Positions 1 through 7,775 of a stretch of 64,000 bases of DNA are shown here, in pieces; the first letter of the stretch is position 1, and each line of letters starts with the position of its first letter. The translations under genes were made by a program, and so were the position numbers. The notes under the pieces were generated by a model. The model ran no database searches, was not told the origin of the DNA, and saw only the letters and a list, made by a program, of their open reading frames with translations. The stretch is from Singulisphaera acidiphila DSM 18658 (lineage in GTDB: Bacteria > Planctomycetota > Planctomycetia > Isosphaerales > Isosphaeraceae), in contig NC_019892.1 of assembly GCF_000242455.2 (NCBI RefSeq), forward strand, positions 9,248,744 through 9,312,743. The letters run 5' to 3'.

Positions 1-198
1 CCCTTCTTCACGACCAAAACCGGGCCCGACGCTTCAGGCCAAGGGGGGACCGGCCTGGGCCTCTCGGTCTGCCGCGATATCGTGGAGTCGCACCACGGCC
101 GCCTCCGCGCGGAGAGCCGGCTCGGCCAGGGGACCAGTTTCACCCTTCGCCTCCCGGTCTGCCCCGCACCCGCCTCTGCCAAGCAAGGGGTCGCCTGA
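1..198 (+). CDS. Sensor histidine kinase, C-terminal fragment
   Basis: This is the last 65 codons of a gene that begins before the window. The translation contains the G2-box pattern GTGLGLSVC followed by a segment typical of the end of a HATPase_c domain (HGRLRAES, then GTSFTLRLP). That is the ATP-binding end of two-component sensor kinases, which autophosphorylate a histidine in the missing part and pass the phosphate to a response regulator. The protein ends about 10 residues after the fold, so no receiver domain follows. The sensor domain and the partner regulator cannot be seen. Confidence 0.85.
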   Translation, partial: PFFTTKTGPDASGQGGTGLGLSVCRDIVESHHGRLRAESRLGQGTSFTLRLPVCPAPASAKQGVA

Positions 199-528
199 TC
201 ACGCGGAGCCGGACCACGCCTACGCCCCGTCACACCCGAGTTTGCCAGGGCAAATTCGTAGCCGATCCGCGTGAAAGTGCTTCCCGCCAGGCGAAACTCC
301 CCCCCAAATCACGATGAAATCACCTCTTTTCATCAGCGATCACCAAGGCAAAAGGCTCGAGGTCACGCCGATCAACGCGGGCCAGGGCCTGTTCGACGAC
401 AACGACTCTGTGACGAAATCAAGGGTTGTCACCCTCGTCGTCCCTGGCCTCAGCCAAACAATCTCGGTAGCCTGGGGGCCTGGCGTAATGGCGAGGCTTT
501 CCGGGTGATTGGCAGTGGAGGTTCGAAA
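199..528. other. Intergenic gap before the FAH gene
   Basis: No convincing gene lies in these 330 bases. The FAH-type reading frame stays open upstream to an ATG at 271, but the extra residues are low in conserved content and the family begins near the GTG at 529. I see no clear terminator. The stretch presumably holds the promoter of the FAH gene. Confidence 0.4.
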
Positions 529-1398
529 GTGCGCTGGGTGACCGTTTTGACCGAGCACGGCCCGCGGGCCTGCGGGGTGTGGCAGGGTGAGTACGTCGAC
601 GTCAACGCGGCCGACCCCGAAGCGCCGTCGAGCGTCCGGGGATTGCTGGAACTCGGGCCGGCCGGGCAGCAGCGTGTCTGGGACGCGTTGGAGCGTGGTG
701 CGAAGCGTTACGACCCGGCGCAAGCAACGCTCCTGGCCCCGATCCCCGACCCGCGCAAGATCATTTGCCTGGGTTTGAACTATCGCGACCACGCCGCCGA
801 GAGCGGGATGGACATCCCGACCGAGCCGATTCTGTTCAGCAAGTACCCAACCACCCTCATCGGCCACCAGGCCGAGATCGTCCTGCCCGCAGTCAGCGAG
901 CAGGTTGACTACGAGGCGGAGTTAGTGATCGTGATCGGCCGAAAGGGCCGGCACATCCCGCGCGAGCAGGCCATGGAGTACGTGGCCGGATATACCGTCG
1001 GACACGACGTCTCCGCACGCGACTGGCAGTTGAACAAGCCAGGGAAGCAGTGGATGGCCGGCAAGACCTTCGATACGTTCGCGCCGGTCGGTCCGGAACT
1101 GGTGATGCGCGACGAGGTCCCCGACCCGCACGCCCTGGGGATCCGGCTCCGCCTGAACGGCCAGACGATGCAGGACTCGAGCACGAGCCAGCTAATCTTC
1201 CGGGTCGATGAAACGATCGCCTACCTCTCGAAAATCATGACGCTCGAGCCGGGCGACCTGATCTTTACCGGCACCCCGCCGGGAGTGGGAATGGCCAGGA
1301 AGCCCCCCGTCTGGCTCAAGCCGGGCGACGTGGTCGAGGTCGAAATCGACGGCCTCGGAACGCTCCGCAACACGGTCAAAGCCGAGTCGCACGCGTAA
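529..1398 (+). CDS. Fumarylacetoacetate hydrolase (FAH) family protein
   Basis: The product is about 289 residues and belongs to the FAH superfamily, which hydrolyses or decarboxylates beta-dicarbonyl acids in aromatic and sugar-acid catabolism with a divalent metal. Visible family motifs are CLGLNYRDHAAE, then a YEAELVIVIG stretch with the metal-ligand acidic residues, GYTVGHDVSARDWQ, KTFDTFAPVGP and the C-terminal LIFTGTPPGVGM. I chose GTG at 529 because a GGAGG stretch lies about seven bases upstream and the protein then has the usual family length. The frame is open back to an ATG at 271, but those residues look non-coding. The substrate cannot be told from the sequence. Confidence 0.9.
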   Translation: MRWVTVLTEHGPRACGVWQGEYVDVNAADPEAPSSVRGLLELGPAGQQRVWDALERGAKRYDPAQATLLAPIPDPRKIICLGLNYRDHAAESGMDIPTEPILFSKYPTTLIGHQAEIVLPAVSEQVDYEAELVIVIGRKGRHIPREQAMEYVAGYTVGHDVSARDWQLNKPGKQWMAGKTFDTFAPVGPELVMRDEVPDPHALGIRLRLNGQTMQDSSTSQLIFRVDETIAYLSKIMTLEPGDLIFTGTPPGVGMARKPPVWLKPGDVVEVEIDGLGTLRNTVKAESHA

Positions 1399-1509
1399 GA
1401 AACCAAAGGGCGAGCGGTGAGGGTCAGCTTCCTTGATCAGCTGATCCTCACCCACGCAATAAAAGCAGAGACAGGGCGCTCACCTTTACAAATGAGCGAA
1501 GAAAGAAGG

Positions 1510-2379
1510 TTAGCGCCTCAGCCGTTCCGTCAGGGTACGAGCGGCGGGATCGTTCGGGGCGAGTGTCAAGGCATGCTGGGCCGCGTTGAGGGCGTCATCA
1601 GCTTTGTGGTCGGCGTTCAGAGCCAGGGCGAGGTTGTAGAAGACGTCGGGGCGATTGGAAAGGCTCTGAGAGGCGACTTGCAGGTCGGCGACCGCCAGCG
1701 TCGGTTGGTTCAGGGCAAGGTGCGCCTGGCCGCGTCGGAAGTGGGCCTCGGGGTCGCCGGGGGTCAGCTCGAGCACCTGGTCGAGCCGCGTCAAGGCCTG
1801 CTCCGGCTCGCGACGACCAAGTTGAAGGGTAGCAATCCGAAGGATGACGGGAGCCGAGCTCGGGTCGAGCTCGAGGGTCCGAAAGTAGGCGGCGAGGGCT
1901 TCGTCAGGCCGGCCGGACGCTTCGAGGATCCGTCCGCGAGCGAAGTGGGCCTCGGCCTTCTGCGGGTCGATCTCGATGGCCGACTCGAGCCGTTTGAGCG
2001 CCGGCTCCGACTGACCGAGCCGGTCATCGATCTCACCGAGGCCGATCAGGGCCCCGACGTACTCGGGATCGATCTCCAACGCCTTGCGGTAAGAGCGCTT
2101 CGCCTCGTCGAACTGGCCCTGCAGCTGGAGGACCCGGCCGAGCCGATGGAGCGCCTCGGCCGAGCGGGGTGACTCGGCCACCAACCGCTCAAGGTTGGCC
2201 CGCGCCTGGTCGTAATCGCGGCGGTCGATGGCGGCCTGGGCCGTCTGGCTCAATTGCTGAACCAAGGCCGATTGAGCCGCCGAGGGGACGTCCCGATCGC
2301 CGCGTGAGCGGATCGTCGCGCAGCCGGCAAACGCCAGCAGGACGAATCCACACCCGGCGATGAGGCCCCAACGCCGCAT
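1510..2379 (-). CDS. TPR-repeat lipoprotein
   Basis: This 289-residue protein has an N-terminal lipoprotein signal: a charged start, a hydrophobic run, then the lipobox LAFAGC with Cys at about residue 19. The rest is a row of about six tetratricopeptide repeats, recognisable from spaced A-L-G-Y/F-A-P patterns such as AEALHRLGRVLQLQGQFDEA and DPEAHFRRGQAHLALNQP. Such proteins are protein-interaction scaffolds at the cell envelope. A GGAGGGG ribosome site lies directly before the ATG. It lies downstream of trpS on the same strand with a gap of about 290 bases, so it is probably transcribed separately. Its partner is unknown. Confidence 0.88.
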   Translation of the reverse strand: MRRWGLIAGCGFVLLAFAGCATIRSRGDRDVPSAAQSALVQQLSQTAQAAIDRRDYDQARANLERLVAESPRSAEALHRLGRVLQLQGQFDEAKRSYRKALEIDPEYVGALIGLGEIDDRLGQSEPALKRLESAIEIDPQKAEAHFARGRILEASGRPDEALAAYFRTLELDPSSAPVILRIATLQLGRREPEQALTRLDQVLELTPGDPEAHFRRGQAHLALNQPTLAVADLQVASQSLSNRPDVFYNLALALNADHKADDALNAAQHALTLAPNDPAARTLTERLRR

Positions 2380-2578
2380 GCTTCCCCTCCTTGGGGCGGC
2401 CTGGAGGAGCCGGACAACGAGAGGATTCGCCTCCGTCGCCAGCTCTCCCTCAGGCTATCGACACAATCATGAACAGGGTTGAGCCGGCCAAGGGGCTACG
2501 AACGGCCCCGGCTCTCGACTCGCGATGGGAACTCCTGGAGGCTCGGCACCTTACGCACCGATGGCAATGCGGTCAAGA

Positions 2579-2605
2579 CCGATCGAATGGCTGAAATTCG
2601 ATCGG
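2579..2605 (-). terminator. Hairpin downstream of trpS
   Basis: A perfect 10-bp inverted repeat (ccgatcgaat and attcgatcgg) encloses a 7-base loop, about 65 bases past the trpS stop. There is no strong T-run, so it is only a candidate terminator or mRNA-end stabiliser. Confidence 0.4.
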
Positions 2606-2669
2606 CCGGTGCACGCATGGATTGCCACGGTCTGACTCTTGCCCTGGGCGACACCACGAGGGGGGCAAC

Positions 2670-3641
2670 TCAGCCCACCCCGCACGCCTCACGCGCCCGG
2701 TCGAGGACGATCCGAGCCGTCCTTCGCGCCCGCTCAGCGGCGGCGGCGCGCACCTCGGCAATGCGGGTCGGATGAGCCACCAGGTCCGCCCGGCGTTCGC
2801 GGGCCGGGGCGAAGGTCGCGATGATGACCTCAGCCAGCCGGTTCTTGACCTCGCCGTAGCCGATCCCCCCTTGCCGGTAGCGTTGCTCGACCTCGGCACG
2901 CTCCTCCTCGGCGGCGAACAGCTTGAACAGGCCGTAGACCGGGCAGGTGTCCGGGTTCTTGGGCGCTTCGACCGGGGTGCTATCCGTCACGATCTTCTTG
3001 CACTTCTTACGGATCACGGCGGGGTCATCGAAAATTTCTATCGTGTTCTGATAGCTCTTCGACATCTTCCGCCCGTCGAGCCCCGGCACCACGGCGACCG
3101 CGTCGAGGATGAACGGCTTGGGCAAGCGAAAGACCTCACCCCCCTTGCCGTAAACGTGGTTGAACCGCTCGGCGATATCCCGGGTAATTTCAAGGTGCTG
3201 CTTCTGGTCCTGGCCGACCGGCACGACGTCCGCATCATAGAGCAGGATGTCGGCCGCCTGGAGCACCGGGTAGGCGAAGAGCCCGTGCTCGGCCGGAAGT
3301 CCTTGCTGCACCTTATCTTTGTAGCTGACGCACTTCTCTAGCCAGCCCATCGGCGTCACGCTGGTCAAGAGCCAGGCGAGCTCGGTCGTCTCGGGCACGT
3401 CCGACTGCACGAACAGGGTCGCTCGCTCGGGGTCGATCCCCAACGCGAGCAGGTCCGCGATCACGTTGAAGACGTAGCCCCGGAGCCGGTCCGGGTCGCG
3501 AACGCTGGTCAGCGCATGATAGTCGGCCACGAAGTAGAACGCGTCGTTCCCTTCCTGGAGCGCAATGTACTGGCGGATCGCGCCGAAGTAGTTGCCAATG
3601 TGCAAAGCACCCGAAGGCTGGATTCCCGACAGTACACGCAT
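2670..3641 (-). CDS. trpS: Tryptophan--tRNA ligase
   Basis: This class I aminoacyl-tRNA synthetase charges tRNA-Trp with tryptophan using ATP. The HIGH signature appears as LHIGNYFGAI near residue 15 and the KMSKS loop as GRKMSKSYQNT near residue 190. In between are the family's DADVVPVGQDQKQHLE segment and the start MRVLSGIQPSG. At 323 residues it matches bacterial TrpS. The frame extends two codons further to a TTG at 3647, but ATG at 3641 fits the family. It is transcribed divergently from the small gene at 3941. Confidence 0.97.
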   Translation of the reverse strand: MRVLSGIQPSGALHIGNYFGAIRQYIALQEGNDAFYFVADYHALTSVRDPDRLRGYVFNVIADLLALGIDPERATLFVQSDVPETTELAWLLTSVTPMGWLEKCVSYKDKVQQGLPAEHGLFAYPVLQAADILLYDADVVPVGQDQKQHLEITRDIAERFNHVYGKGGEVFRLPKPFILDAVAVVPGLDGRKMSKSYQNTIEIFDDPAVIRKKCKKIVTDSTPVEAPKNPDTCPVYGLFKLFAAEEERAEVEQRYRQGGIGYGEVKNRLAEVIIATFAPARERRADLVAHPTRIAEVRAAAAERARRTARIVLDRAREACGVG

Positions 3642-3940
3642 GGTCAATTCGACTCGCAGACATGAGGTCTGGTTTCGGAATCGAGGGCCCTGCCCACCGA
3701 AAACGATCAGAGCACTGTATCAGTTCAAGAGAGCCGTTCCAATCCAAAGGGCATGCGACCCCGCCATGCCTGACCCTCAACATAGTATACGCAAGCCGAT
3801 CGAAAGCAGCCGGATCGATCGCGGTCAATCACACCCCAAGGACCCCATGTTGGCGGTCTTGAGTGGGAATGTTACGATGGGCGAAGTGGTCGGACAGCGG
3901 ACCTGTGGAACGTGGATCGGAGCGGGAATCGAGGCAGACT

Positions 3941-4372
3941 ATGGTAGAAATCTACGAGGACCATGGAATCCGTTTCCAGTATCCGGCCGACTGGGAGATG
4001 GAAGTCACCGACGACGGCCCGGTCACGACGGTCTCGATCCAGTCGCCAAGCGGGCTGGCGTTCGCCATTGTGACGATGGACGAGACCTGCCCCGCGCCGG
4101 CCGAGGTGGCCGACGAGGCCCTCGAAGCGATGCGTGAAGAATATCCGACGCTCGATGCATCGCCCGCGTTGGAGACGATCGCCAGCCATGGCGCAGCGGG
4201 CCATGACGTCGAGTTCCTCAGTCTCGATATGACCAACTCCTGCGAGATCCGCTGCTTCCGCACCCCGAGACGCACCATCTTCCTCTTCGGCCAGTGGTCG
4301 GACCTCGACTCCGCCGAGAACGCGGCTTACTTCGGCGACGTCAAACGCTCGCTGAGCGAGATGGACAGCTAA
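3941..4372 (+). CDS. Small acidic protein, possible Mog1/PsbP-like fold
   Basis: A 143-residue soluble protein without signal peptide or membrane segment. It starts VEIYEDHGIRFQYPADWE, a pattern seen in Mog1/PsbP-like and DUF1795-type proteins: a short beta hairpin followed by 'YPxxW'. The rest alternates beta strands and one helix (ADEALEAMREEYPTL), ending with a helix containing ENAAYFGDVKRSL. ATG at 3941 was chosen over the upstream ATG at 3863 because the extra 26 residues look random. No function is recognised, and the fold call is inference from pattern alone. Confidence 0.7.
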   Translation: MVEIYEDHGIRFQYPADWEMEVTDDGPVTTVSIQSPSGLAFAIVTMDETCPAPAEVADEALEAMREEYPTLDASPALETIASHGAAGHDVEFLSLDMTNSCEIRCFRTPRRTIFLFGQWSDLDSAENAAYFGDVKRSLSEMDS

Positions 4373-4428
4373 CAAGCGATCGGCGCAAGCCCCCCCGGGC
4401 TGGTTGGATCAGCCCCTCGCCTTGTCGC

Positions 4429-5397
4429 TCAACGTGGCGCGGCCTGATCCAGGAACGTGACGATCCGATCGAGCAAGTCGGGGCCTCCCATCTCGATGAC
4501 GTTGCCATGCCCTGCGCCGGGGACTTCGATCAGGATCGCCGGTTGGGGGAAGGCCGAGGCCAATCGGTGCGCATCGCCGTCGGGGACGAGCGTGTCGCGA
4601 CGGCCGTGAACGATCAGAGCCGGCGCCTGGATCCGGGGGGCCAGCTCGATCGGCCGAGGTCGGCTCAAAGAAACGCCCGCGAGCCGGGCGGCCCGGCGTA
4701 CGATCCGGGGGGCGAGTAGGCCGGGCAGTGGCGTTCGAATCCGCCGAAGCCAGCCGGCGACGACGGTTTCAAGCCGGGCGTAGGGCGACTCGAGCAAGAC
4801 CGCCGCGATCCTCGGCTCATCGGCCGCGGCCCTCATGGCAATCGCCGCGCCCATCGAGCGGCCCCAAACCGCCAGCGACATCGCGGGGCCGACCCGCGCA
4901 GCCACAACGTCGACCCAAACGCGAAGGTCGTCTCCCTCGCGCCCGCCGAACGAGGCGAAGCCCCCCCCGCTGCGCCCGTAGCCGCGCATATCCAGCCGCG
5001 CAACGTTCCAGCCACGGGCGGCCAGAAACTCGGCCCGCCCCTTCATCACGTCCCGAATCTCGGCGAAGCCGTGAACCAAGAGGATGGTGCGGCCCGTCGG
5101 CGATGGTGCCCCCGCGTGATACCAGACCCCCGCGAGCCGGGTGCCGTCACGAGCCGTCGCCTCGATCGGCTCGCCCCCTCCGGCAGGGCCCGTCTCAAAA
5201 TCATCGCCAGACCCGGTGGCGCTCAGCCGCCGACCCGGCACGATCAGGGCCCAGGCCCCCCACTCGCTAACCAGCATCACGAAGCAAGTGAGCAGGCCGG
5301 CCACAAATCCGCCGACCGACACCAATCCCGTCATCCAGCCCGGCCCGAGCACAGTCATCGCCAGCGCCCCGCGCTCGAGAAACAAGGCCAACACCAT
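4429..5397 (-). CDS. Membrane-anchored alpha/beta hydrolase
   Basis: This 322-residue protein has two hydrophobic segments in the first 50 residues, then an alpha/beta-hydrolase domain. It shows the oxyanion-region HGFAE, the nucleophile elbow WGRSMGAA with Ser, a likely acid in HGRRDTLVPDG and the catalytic His in GAGHGN. It resembles the BAAT/'serine aminopeptidase S33' style hydrolases that sit in the inner membrane with the catalytic domain on one face. The substrate is unknown. It converges with the small gene at 3941, with about 56 bases between the stops. Confidence 0.82.
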   Translation of the reverse strand: MVLALFLERGALAMTVLGPGWMTGLVSVGGFVAGLLTCFVMLVSEWGAWALIVPGRRLSATGSGDDFETGPAGGGEPIEATARDGTRLAGVWYHAGAPSPTGRTILLVHGFAEIRDVMKGRAEFLAARGWNVARLDMRGYGRSGGGFASFGGREGDDLRVWVDVVAARVGPAMSLAVWGRSMGAAIAMRAAADEPRIAAVLLESPYARLETVVAGWLRRIRTPLPGLLAPRIVRRAARLAGVSLSRPRPIELAPRIQAPALIVHGRRDTLVPDGDAHRLASAFPQPAILIEVPGAGHGNVIEMGGPDLLDRIVTFLDQAAPR

Positions 5398-5570
5398 CGC
5401 CTATCCTCGTCCCTATTTTTTTTCGGAGACTTCTCAACCGGTCATCACCCGCCCTGAGATGATCCGGCAAGGGAGCGATTGGTGCAAGGTTTTCGACTCA
5501 TCAATGCGTCTTGCCCTGTTCTCCTGTGTCCGCGTCAGTTACGCGCAACCTGACGATTCGGTCGCCCCGC

Positions 5571-6386
5571 TCACCTCGCCGGCCTCCGTCTCGGCTTCTC
5601 TTTCTCGGGAGCGCGCGGCGGCGGGATGATTTTTCCGGTCAGGCGCTGAAAGAACTCGCGGAGCCATTCCGGCCCGGTCCGTTGCGGTAGGTCATCGGGA
5701 TGTTCGTCCGCCCATTCCATGGCCAGGATGAGGGGAACCCAGCGGGTCAGCTCGGTCGCAGGGTCGCGCCCCATCCGCGTCAAGACCGTGGAAACCTTGG
5801 CGGCCAGCGTCACGCGACGGACCGACTCGGCGGTCGGCCGGGTGCAATTTTCCGCAGGCGAGGTGACCAAATACTCGCGGCAGACGACCGGGCGTTCCTC
5901 GTAGATCGAGCACGACTCGTCTTCGAGGAAGGGGCAAGGAATCCCTTGAGTGAAGTAGTCGAGCGCCACGGGAACAAGTTCGTCGTCGGAGACCGTCTCG
6001 CAATGCTGCAACCGCTCCAGCAGACCGGCCTCCTCGAGCCGGCGTCTCGCCTCGGCGAACCGGGCCAGGACGCGCGACCGGCGGGGCTCAGGCCACTCTT
6101 CGACCATGTCTCGGATCAACCGTGCCTCCACCTCGGCGATCGGCACCAGTTGCCGACAGCAGGCCCCGCAACCGCTCCGGCATGAGACCGAGAATCCGTT
6201 CGAGGCGTCCGCCTTCACCGCCTCACCGATAATCGCCTCGGAGAGCGACCGGACAGTGGGCAAAAGCTGCCGGAGCTCGAACACGTGGGTGGGAACCGTG
6301 ATCTCCGCCCGCAAGGGAGTGCCTGAAAGGTTCAAGGCCACGTTCGCCGTGATCGTCTTGGCTCGAGCGTCGGGTTCCGGAGACAT
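5571..6386 (-). CDS. YkgJ-family cysteine cluster protein
   Basis: This 271-residue protein carries the YkgJ/CxxCxxCC signature: CRSGCGACCRQ in the first half, then IPCPFLEDESCSIYEERPVVCREY. The eight-cysteine layout is thought to hold an Fe-S or zinc centre in this family, and the biochemical role is not established. The C-terminus is a basic tail (PPRAPEKEKPRRRPAR). I chose ATG at 6386 because GGAGAA sits about seven bases upstream, whereas the frame's first possible start is a TTG at 6398. It is transcribed away from the PIG-L gene, with a perfect hairpin in the shared intergenic region. Confidence 0.85.
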   Translation of the reverse strand: MSPEPDARAKTITANVALNLSGTPLRAEITVPTHVFELRQLLPTVRSLSEAIIGEAVKADASNGFSVSCRSGCGACCRQLVPIAEVEARLIRDMVEEWPEPRRSRVLARFAEARRRLEEAGLLERLQHCETVSDDELVPVALDYFTQGIPCPFLEDESCSIYEERPVVCREYLVTSPAENCTRPTAESVRRVTLAAKVSTVLTRMGRDPATELTRWVPLILAMEWADEHPDDLPQRTGPEWLREFFQRLTGKIIPPPRAPEKEKPRRRPAR

Positions 6387-6573
6387 TGGGTTCTCCAATC
6401 CTTTGAGTCACATGTCCGCGTTGGCTTGTCAGCTTAGTCTCCAGTATTCTTCGATACGAGCGATAGGATCATCCGTGACCAGCCAGGCCGAGGGGAAAGT
6501 CGAGCTACGGACGGCAATCGAGCACCACCTCCAAAGCCCCGTGACTTCGGCCAAGGCCCCCACACGTCCCCAT

Positions 6574-6629
6574 CGCAAAACGGACATCCCCCCGCCCACT
6601 TTCGCTGGCGGGGGGATGTCCGTTTTGCG
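6574..6629. repeat. Perfect 23-bp inverted repeat between divergent genes
   Basis: Two exact 23-base arms (6574-6596 and 6607-6629) surround a 10-base loop. The arm contains a C6/G6 block, and the outer arm ends read CGCAAAACGG on the left and CCGTTTTGCG on the right. It lies between genes pointing away from each other, so it is not a normal terminator for either. It could be a REP-like palindromic element, or a structured 5' leader of the PIG-L mRNA, whose ATG is about 112 bases downstream. Confidence 0.75.
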
Positions 6630-6740
6630 GACTTGCTTGTGGTCGAGAGAACCACCACAATGCCTCGATGAAACGGCAGTCTTACTGAGTGACCTCAAGA
6701 CTCCCGAATCGTTCAGTTCACGGCCCCAGAGAGACGCCCC

Positions 6741-7775
6741 ATGGCGGCACGACCGTTGAAGATTCTGATTATTGGCGCTCACCCGGACGACGCCGACATC
6801 AAGGCCGGCGGAACGGCGGCCAAGTGGACGGCCCTCGGCCATGACGTCCGGCTCGTGAGCTTGACCGACGGCCGGGCCGGCCATCAGACGGTACACGGGC
6901 CAGTCCTCGCCCAGCGGCGACGAGCCGAGGCGGATGCCGCCGCCGCGTCCATCAGCGCGTCCTACGAGATTTTCGACATCCCCGACGGTGAACTCGACGA
7001 TCGCCTGGAGTACCGTCACCGGGTGATCCGGCTCATTCGCGGCTTTCAGCCCGACCTGATCATCACCCACCGCTCGACCGATTATCACCCGGACCACCGG
7101 TTCACGGGACTGCTCGTCCAGGACGCCTCGTACCTGCTCACCGTGCCCGCCGTCTGCCCTGAGACACCGCACCTCGCCTACTGCCCCGTGATCCTCTACT
7201 TCTCCGACGCTTTCAAGAAGCCCTGCCCCTTCGAGCCCAACATCACCGTCGACATCGAAGGCGAATTCGACCGCCTGGTCGGAATGCTCCACCGCCACCA
7301 GTCGCAATTCTACGAGTGGCTCCCTTACAACGCGGGCATCCCCGACCAGGTCCCCGCGAGCGATGTCGAGCGCCGGGATTGGCTGGCCGGACGCATCCGC
7401 GAGCGGATCCGACCGCTGGCCAACCGCTTCCGCGACCTCGTCGTCCGGACCTATGGAGAAGCGGCTGGCGAACGGATCCAATACATTGAGGCTTTCGAGG
7501 TTTCAGAATACGGGGCCCCGCTCAATACCGAGGCCGGAGCCCGGCTGTTCCCGTTCCTCCCCGCCTCCTGGGTCGCAAGCCTGCCCGACTCCCGAAAAGA
7601 GTGGGCCGATGTGCTCGAATCCGACGAGGTCATCAAGCCCAAGGCCAAGGCCGGCAAACCCAAGGCCGTCAAGGCCGAGGTCAGCAAACCCAAGGTCTCC
7701 GAAGCCAACACCACCGTGGAAAACGGGGAATCGAACAACGAACCGCCCTGGACAGGTAAAAATTTATTCGAGTGA
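6741..7775 (+). CDS. PIG-L family deacetylase
   Basis: The enzyme family removes acetyl groups from N-acetylglucosamine-type sugars in a zinc-dependent reaction (examples are MshB, BshB and LmbE). The N-terminal metal motif AHPDDADIKAGG is clear near residue 13, followed by the family's RRAEADAAAA, DGELDD and THRSTDYHPDHR segments carrying further ligands. The protein has 344 residues. The last 45 form a lysine/proline/alanine tail (KPKAKAGKPK style) that is not part of the catalytic fold and may bind nucleic acid or acidic polymer. Its 3' end overlaps the 3' end of comEC by 12 bases. The true substrate is unknown. Confidence 0.9.
   Translation: MAARPLKILIIGAHPDDADIKAGGTAAKWTALGHDVRLVSLTDGRAGHQTVHGPVLAQRRRAEADAAAASISASYEIFDIPDGELDDRLEYRHRVIRLIRGFQPDLIITHRSTDYHPDHRFTGLLVQDASYLLTVPAVCPETPHLAYCPVILYFSDAFKKPCPFEPNITVDIEGEFDRLVGMLHRHQSQFYEWLPYNAGIPDQVPASDVERRDWLAGRIRERIRPLANRFRDLVVRTYGEAAGERIQYIEAFEVSEYGAPLNTEAGARLFPFLPASWVASLPDSRKEWADVLESDEVIKPKAKAGKPKAVKAEVSKPKVSEANTTVENGESNNEPPWTGKNLFE

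Noticed and set aside
1417..2172. A 251-codon plus-strand frame
   Set aside because: Antisense to the TPR lipoprotein, which has a signal, lipobox and repeats.
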